From a bacterium (GTDB lineage Bacteria; Patescibacteriota; Saccharimonadia; Saccharimonadales; SZUA-47), in the NCBI GenBank assembly GCA_030427125.1, contig JAUHXF010000006.1:1-52530 (forward strand): DNA of 52,530 nt. Reading direction: 5' to 3'. The number at the start of each line of letters is the position of its first letter. The stretch's first letter is position 1. Shown here piece by piece: positions 48,907 through 52,530 of the stretch. A program made the position numbers and the translations under genes. Under the pieces are notes generated by a model. It saw nothing but the letters and a program-made list of their open reading frames with translations. It ran no database searches and was not told the DNA's origin.

Positions 48907-51069
48907 TTAGCTTGTTGCTTGTGCTTCGGCCAACTCTTGCATTCGCTGTAGCATAAATTCAGCTACACCAGGATTCCATGCATTTTGACCTGCAGAGCTA
49001 ATTCGTAAATCACCGTTCTGTACATATTCACTACCAGTAAGTAAATCATCTCCGAATTTAGCACGTGCTTCATTGAACACCTGAGTTGAGATTGAATCAT
49101 TTCTACTCATACCATTTGCTTCAGCGAAGTCGTTAATCTCTTGTATAAATCCATTACCGGACTCAACATTAAATTCATTACCGACAATTGCTTGTGTTTC
49201 TGCTTGTTCACCTGCTACTTCATCCAAATTATCCCCACGACCATCGACTATTTCTGCAATTTCATCTTCTGGAGAAGCTTCTATCTCGTCTGCTGCTGGC
49301 TCTACTTCAGGAGCACTTCCTGCATCAGGGTCGACATCCACATCAACATCTATACCACGTGCCTCAGGGGTCCACGGTTCTTCACCCGTTGCAATACCGC
49401 TCTGTGATGTTTCGTTATTGAACGGATTAAGGTCTAGGCCGTCTCCATCAAAAGGATTTATATCAATATCCTTGATTTTATCCCATGCGTCACCTGCGAC
49501 GTCGCCAACCACTTCAGCACCATCAGCAACCGTATCGCCGACTCCCTGTGCGAGGTTTCCAATTTGCTTAACGCCATCTTTGACTACATCCATTTTGCCG
49601 AACTCGTTAAGTCCAAGACCTAGTGCATCAACAGCAGCAAATCCGGCGCCACCAAGGGCTGCTGAACCAATTGTTCGACGTCGGTTCTTCTTAACATATT
49701 CTTTTGTCTTCTCGTGTGAAGCCCCTGCTATATCTACAGCACCAAGGGCTTCAAGAGAGTCAGCTTCACTGACTGCACGCAGAACCGCGTCTCTGTCAGT
49801 TTGGTTATGAATACCAGCTTGTGTTCCAGCTTCTGCGTTATGTCGTAAACGACCCATCGCCTGTCCACGACCGAATCGTGCAGCAAGTAATGCTGGAGCA
49901 GCGAATGAAGCTGATAGACCGAGTCCTGCGGCTGCAAAGCTAGCTCCGACAGCAGCACCTGCACCGATGCCAGCCATTAATGCGATTTTCTTTAGTCTAC
50001 CGAATCTTGGTTTCTTTCCTTCTTCGTCAACCTCTGACCACTTGGTCCACAGGTTGTTGAACTTCTTCATGAATGCGTTGCTGTTCGCAAGGCTCTCTTG
50101 TTGTTGCTGCATACCATCGTATACAGCTACTGTTTCAGTTGCGGTTGTAAGGCTCGCGAACGCTAGAATATCTTCTTCAGAGGCTCCATCTCTTTCAAAC
50201 ATTTCCCCAGCGAGCTCGTTCGCAAAAGTTTTTGCTTTGTTATACTCAGCCAATGCATCTTCTATAGCTTTTTCACGATTCGCTTTTCTGAAGCCGAAGC
50301 TTAGACGTCGTCTCTTTGAAGACAGTTCAATATACTTGTCACGCGCGACAGCAACGCGTTCGTTTGCCGCATCCATTTCAAGCTGTAGCGTGCTTGGTTT
50401 TTCTGGGCCGTAAGGTTCATCACCAACACCACCTTCAGCATTAAGATCATTACCTTCACCCTCTGGCTCATCCCCTTCTGGTGCTTCAGGAGTAGTCACT
50501 GTTGGAGATGTTCCGTCTTTTCGGAAAGCGTCGTATTCAGCTGTGTTACGCAGGCCCTCTTCTTTAATCATTTTTAGGCGTTTTGCTTCTTTCTTCTTGT
50601 AAAGATCCTTGGCCTTTTTCTTTGCGATTAGTGGGTTCTCGCCATCAGCAATATACTTGCCTGCAAGTTTACCTATCTCTTCTGTATCTTTTTCACGAAG
50701 ATCCATGATGAGCTTAGCCTGTGTTAGCTCATAACCATCTTCTAGGAGACTGTTTACATCTTCTTCGTACTTCTGAGCGACAGCTTCTCGTTCAGCTTCA
50801 GTCTTGCCGTAACGTCGGTTTGATCGAATCTCTTCAAGCTTTCCAGGTTCTGGCTTATCTGGAGATGCGACTACTTCACCTGATGCATCTGTATATGTAC
50901 GAGCTCCTGAGCCATAAATTTCCATCTGAGCAGTATCATTCATTGCAGAGGTTTCTGCATTATTCATGAGTTGCTCAAGCTGTGTTGCTTTTTCGTTAGC
51001 TGCAAGTGCCGTAGCGGTTGCATCTTCCATGCCTGCAAGGCGTGATTCTGGGGTTACGTGTCGTTCCAT
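48907..51069 (-). CDS. Large acidic multidomain protein, CPR-type
   Basis: A 720-aa protein. Residues 1-190 are helical with basic KKKAKDLYKKK modules; 190-225 are Pro/Glu-rich and duplicated in the neighbouring gene. Residues 225-340 form a helical coiled-coil region. Two Gly/Ala-rich hydrophobic segments lie near 362-395 (IALMAGIGAGAAVGASFAAAG) and 470-487, and a Gly/Asp/Glu-rich region near 500-630 contains VDVDVDPDAG. The C-terminus is an amphipathic domain ending ELAEAQATS. The two hydrophobic segments could insert in a membrane. Function unknown. A strong promoter at 51132-51160 suggests high expression. Confidence 0.6.
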   Translation of the reverse strand: MERHVTPESRLAGMEDATATALAANEKATQLEQLMNNAETSAMNDTAQMEIYGSGARTYTDASGEVVASPDKPEPGKLEEIRSNRRYGKTEAEREAVAQKYEEDVNSLLEDGYELTQAKLIMDLREKDTEEIGKLAGKYIADGENPLIAKKKAKDLYKKKEAKRLKMIKEEGLRNTAEYDAFRKDGTSPTVTTPEAPEGDEPEGEGNDLNAEGGVGDEPYGPEKPSTLQLEMDAANERVAVARDKYIELSSKRRRLSFGFRKANREKAIEDALAEYNKAKTFANELAGEMFERDGASEEDILAFASLTTATETVAVYDGMQQQQESLANSNAFMKKFNNLWTKWSEVDEEGKKPRFGRLKKIALMAGIGAGAAVGASFAAAGLGLSASFAAPALLAARFGRGQAMGRLRHNAEAGTQAGIHNQTDRDAVLRAVSEADSLEALGAVDIAGASHEKTKEYVKKNRRRTIGSAALGGAGFAAVDALGLGLNEFGKMDVVKDGVKQIGNLAQGVGDTVADGAEVVGDVAGDAWDKIKDIDINPFDGDGLDLNPFNNETSQSGIATGEEPWTPEARGIDVDVDVDPDAGSAPEVEPAADEIEASPEDEIAEIVDGRGDNLDEVAGEQAETQAIVGNEFNVESGNGFIQEINDFAEANGMSRNDSISTQVFNEARAKFGDDLLTGSEYVQNGDLRISSAGQNAWNPGVAEFMLQRMQELAEAQATS
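50454..50580. repeat. 127-bp exact repeat, copy A
   Basis: Identical to 52404-52530. It codes in both genes for the segment from RLKMIKEEGLRNTAEYDAF to PEGDEPEGE, after which the two proteins diverge. Confidence 0.95.
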
Positions 51070-51131
51070 GAGTGTATAAGTTTCCTTTACTTAGCTGATC
51101 TAGTTTTTGTATTTTTGTTTGTAATGTTATT

Positions 51132-51160
51132 ATATTAGCAAATTATTGCTTTTTTGTCAA
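51132..51160 (-). promoter_or_regulatory. Strong sigma-70 promoter of the 720-aa protein gene
   Basis: Minus strand TTGACA (51155-51160), a 17-nt spacer and TAATAT (51132-51137). The leader is about 55 nt and has AAAGGA before the ATG. It separates the two paralogous genes. Confidence 0.75.
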
Positions 51161-51174
51161 GGTGGTTGTGGTTA

Positions 51175-52530
51175 TTATTGTTTCCAGCTTGCCTTTAGTC
51201 TTTCCCACTCTCGACGTGGAGTTCTCACGACAGACCCTGGACGAGACTGTTTATTACGAGTAGTTGCTTTTTTAGATTTTTCTTCAGAATCGTCATCGTC
51301 AAAGACTATTTCGACTCCTTCGGAATTGATATATTTCGCATGTAGCTCATACTCATCCGAAATTTCCATTAACTCATCTTCACTTATCTGACGTCCGACG
51401 TTGCCGTCTGCATCTGGTGTGTAAAAGCGAATTTTACCGTCATCGCCTACTTTACCTAAGACTTCAAGTGGTGTTTTCTTGCCTCTTGTGTCTACGTCAA
51501 AGAATGAGTCCATCAACGCACCGATGCCTGGCGTTCCCCAATCATCCAGCGAGTCTCCAACCGGTACATCCGTTTCTATAGGTTTTGCTGTAACCGCAGC
51601 GAGCTGACGCTCCTCGGCGAGTCGATTAACTTCTTGTTTCTGTTCTTTTCGCCATTTTCTCGCTTGCTTACCATCAAAATTTCCAAAGCGCACATAGTTT
51701 CTTCCAAGCTTACGAAGCACCTTATTTAGTCGCTTTTTATCTGCGCGATTATACGCCCCATTGCTTTTGAAGCCTTCTAGTTCTTCTTCTAACTCAGCTC
51801 TATCTCGCAAAGGATCCCATGAACGCTTTTCAGCTTTCGGCTCTACTGCAGAGTCAGCAGGAGCTTCTTCATTCTTTCTATGAGATCGCGAACCGGCTGG
51901 GTGCTCTTCACGATATTCGTTGATAATCTTATCAAAGAGCTCCTTTCGTTCTTTACGAGCCTGCTTTCTAGTCATCGTACCGTCTTTAACAAGGCCTCGG
52001 TACAGTTTCTTCATTATTATGCTCGCTCGTGCAAGATCATCAGGCGTCTCTGCGCCTTCTTCTAGTAATGCCTCGATTTCACCCTTCATCATTACTGCAT
52101 CTTCTGGATACGTGTATTCAACAGACTTAAGGTTTTCTTCGTTGATCCTGTCCTCTGGGTTTTCAACTGGCTCTTTTAATTCAGCAGGTGTCGGTACTAC
52201 TTCAATGCCATGTGTACCACTTTTCTTTGCTTCTCTTTTTACCTTTCGAGTCTCTTTACGATCTTTATACTTCTTCGTAACTCTTCCAAGGCCCCGTATA
52301 GCAGTCTCCTCTGGAGTTTTTTCTTCATCGTGGATTTTCTCAGCTTCAGAGGAGTCATCTTCTCGCTTTTCAGGTCCTGGTGTAGGCTCTGGACTTTCTG
52401 GCGCTTCACCCTCTGGCTCATCCCCTTCTGGTGCTTCAGGAGTAGTCACTGTTGGAGATGTTCCGTCTTTTCGGAAAGCGTCGTATTCAGCTGTGTTACG
52501 CAGGCCCTCTTCTTTAATCATTTTTAGGCG
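51175..52530 (-). CDS. Paralogous large acidic protein, 5' end cut by window
   Basis: At least 451 codons; the frame is open through the last base, so the start is outside. The first visible part (RLKMIKEEGLRNTAEYDAF) equals an internal part of the 720-aa protein, after which the sequences differ. The rest is charged and helical, with two related modules: LARASIIMKKLYRGLVKDG followed by KQARKERKE, and RLNKVLRKLGRNYVRFG followed by KQARKWRKE. They also resemble the N-terminal KLAGKYIADG module of the 720-aa protein. The C-terminus is basic with an RPGSVVRTPRREW tail. No membrane helix in the visible part. Confidence 0.6.
   Translation of the reverse strand, partial: RLKMIKEEGLRNTAEYDAFRKDGTSPTVTTPEAPEGDEPEGEAPESPEPTPGPEKREDDSSEAEKIHDEEKTPEETAIRGLGRVTKKYKDRKETRKVKREAKKSGTHGIEVVPTPAELKEPVENPEDRINEENLKSVEYTYPEDAVMMKGEIEALLEEGAETPDDLARASIIMKKLYRGLVKDGTMTRKQARKERKELFDKIINEYREEHPAGSRSHRKNEEAPADSAVEPKAEKRSWDPLRDRAELEEELEGFKSNGAYNRADKKRLNKVLRKLGRNYVRFGNFDGKQARKWRKEQKQEVNRLAEERQLAAVTAKPIETDVPVGDSLDDWGTPGIGALMDSFFDVDTRGKKTPLEVLGKVGDDGKIRFYTPDADGNVGRQISEDELMEISDEYELHAKYINSEGVEIVFDDDDSEEKSKKATTRNKQSRPGSVVRTPRREWERLKASWKQ
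52404..52530. repeat. 127-bp exact repeat, copy B, at the window end
   Basis: Identical to 50454-50580 and ending at the last base of the window. Confidence 0.95.

Overview
The window reads as ordinary bacterial chromosome from a small-genome member of the Patescibacteria (CPR), most likely Candidatus Saccharibacteria (TM7). The reasons are short, tightly packed genes with many 4-base overlaps, a slimmed set of house-keeping genes, a two-gene citrulline-to-arginine route in place of a full pathway, a single-chain SIS-type phosphoglucose/phosphomannose isomerase, a CDP-archaeol-synthase-like protein, a sortase, and a protein with a Cys-containing C-terminal signature that I associate from memory with CPR genomes. 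TGA is used as a stop (for example at 33995-33997 and 43867-43869), so this is not a code-25 lineage such as Absconditabacteria or Gracilibacteria. No insertion sequence, prophage, CRISPR array or rRNA is visible. The taxonomic call is an inference.

Layout. 1-9.8 kb: replication, repair and translation genes (rpsT, holA, mutM, polA) with small hydrolases (two HADs, a Nudix, an aldo/keto reductase, an alpha/beta hydrolase). 9.9-15 kb: a GGDEF protein divergent from a TrmB-like regulator, which is followed by a HerA/TraD-type ATPase with a palindromic operator candidate and a small repeat protein. 15-23.2 kb: a prenyl synthase/kinase/Nudix operon, rpoD, dnaG, orn and small membrane proteins. 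23.2-26.8 kb: msrB, mscL, glutamate dehydrogenase and a photolyase-related protein. 26.9-31.45 kb: the operon leader peptide-argH-argG-argS-small membrane protein. 31.5-40.7 kb: hydrolases, a lipid cluster (CDP-alcohol phosphatidyltransferase, PHP, CarS-like), rlmH, an AlkD-like protein and an SPFH protein. 40.8-41.1 kb: two tRNA-Ser genes. 41.1-45.5 kb: a MacB-like ABC exporter, a sortase and pgi/pmi. 45.7-52.5 kb: low-complexity, surface-type and CPR-restricted proteins, including an LPNTG protein and two large paralogous proteins, the second cut by the window end.

The strongest discovery is upstream of argH. A 23-codon leader ORF with four Arg codons, two of them adjacent, is followed by a strong U-tailed terminator. 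The terminator's left arm can instead pair, over 10 bp, with a segment inside the leader ORF. This is the textbook architecture of ribosome-mediated transcription attenuation, here apparently sensing arginine and controlling citrulline-to-arginine conversion together with arginyl-tRNA charging in a CPR bacterium.

A second window-wide pattern is promoter placement. About 18 genes have a -10 box (TAnnnT or CATAAT) ending only 5-9 nt before the start codon, with no Shine-Dalgarno sequence, so many transcripts should be leaderless. Genes inside operons, and a minority of first genes, keep AAGGAG-like sites. Other unusual points are a DnaG with all four zinc ligands replaced, a photolyase-family protein lacking the cysteines for its Fe-S cluster, a 31-aa protein under a perfect consensus promoter, and a 127-bp exact repeat that ends precisely at the last base of the window.
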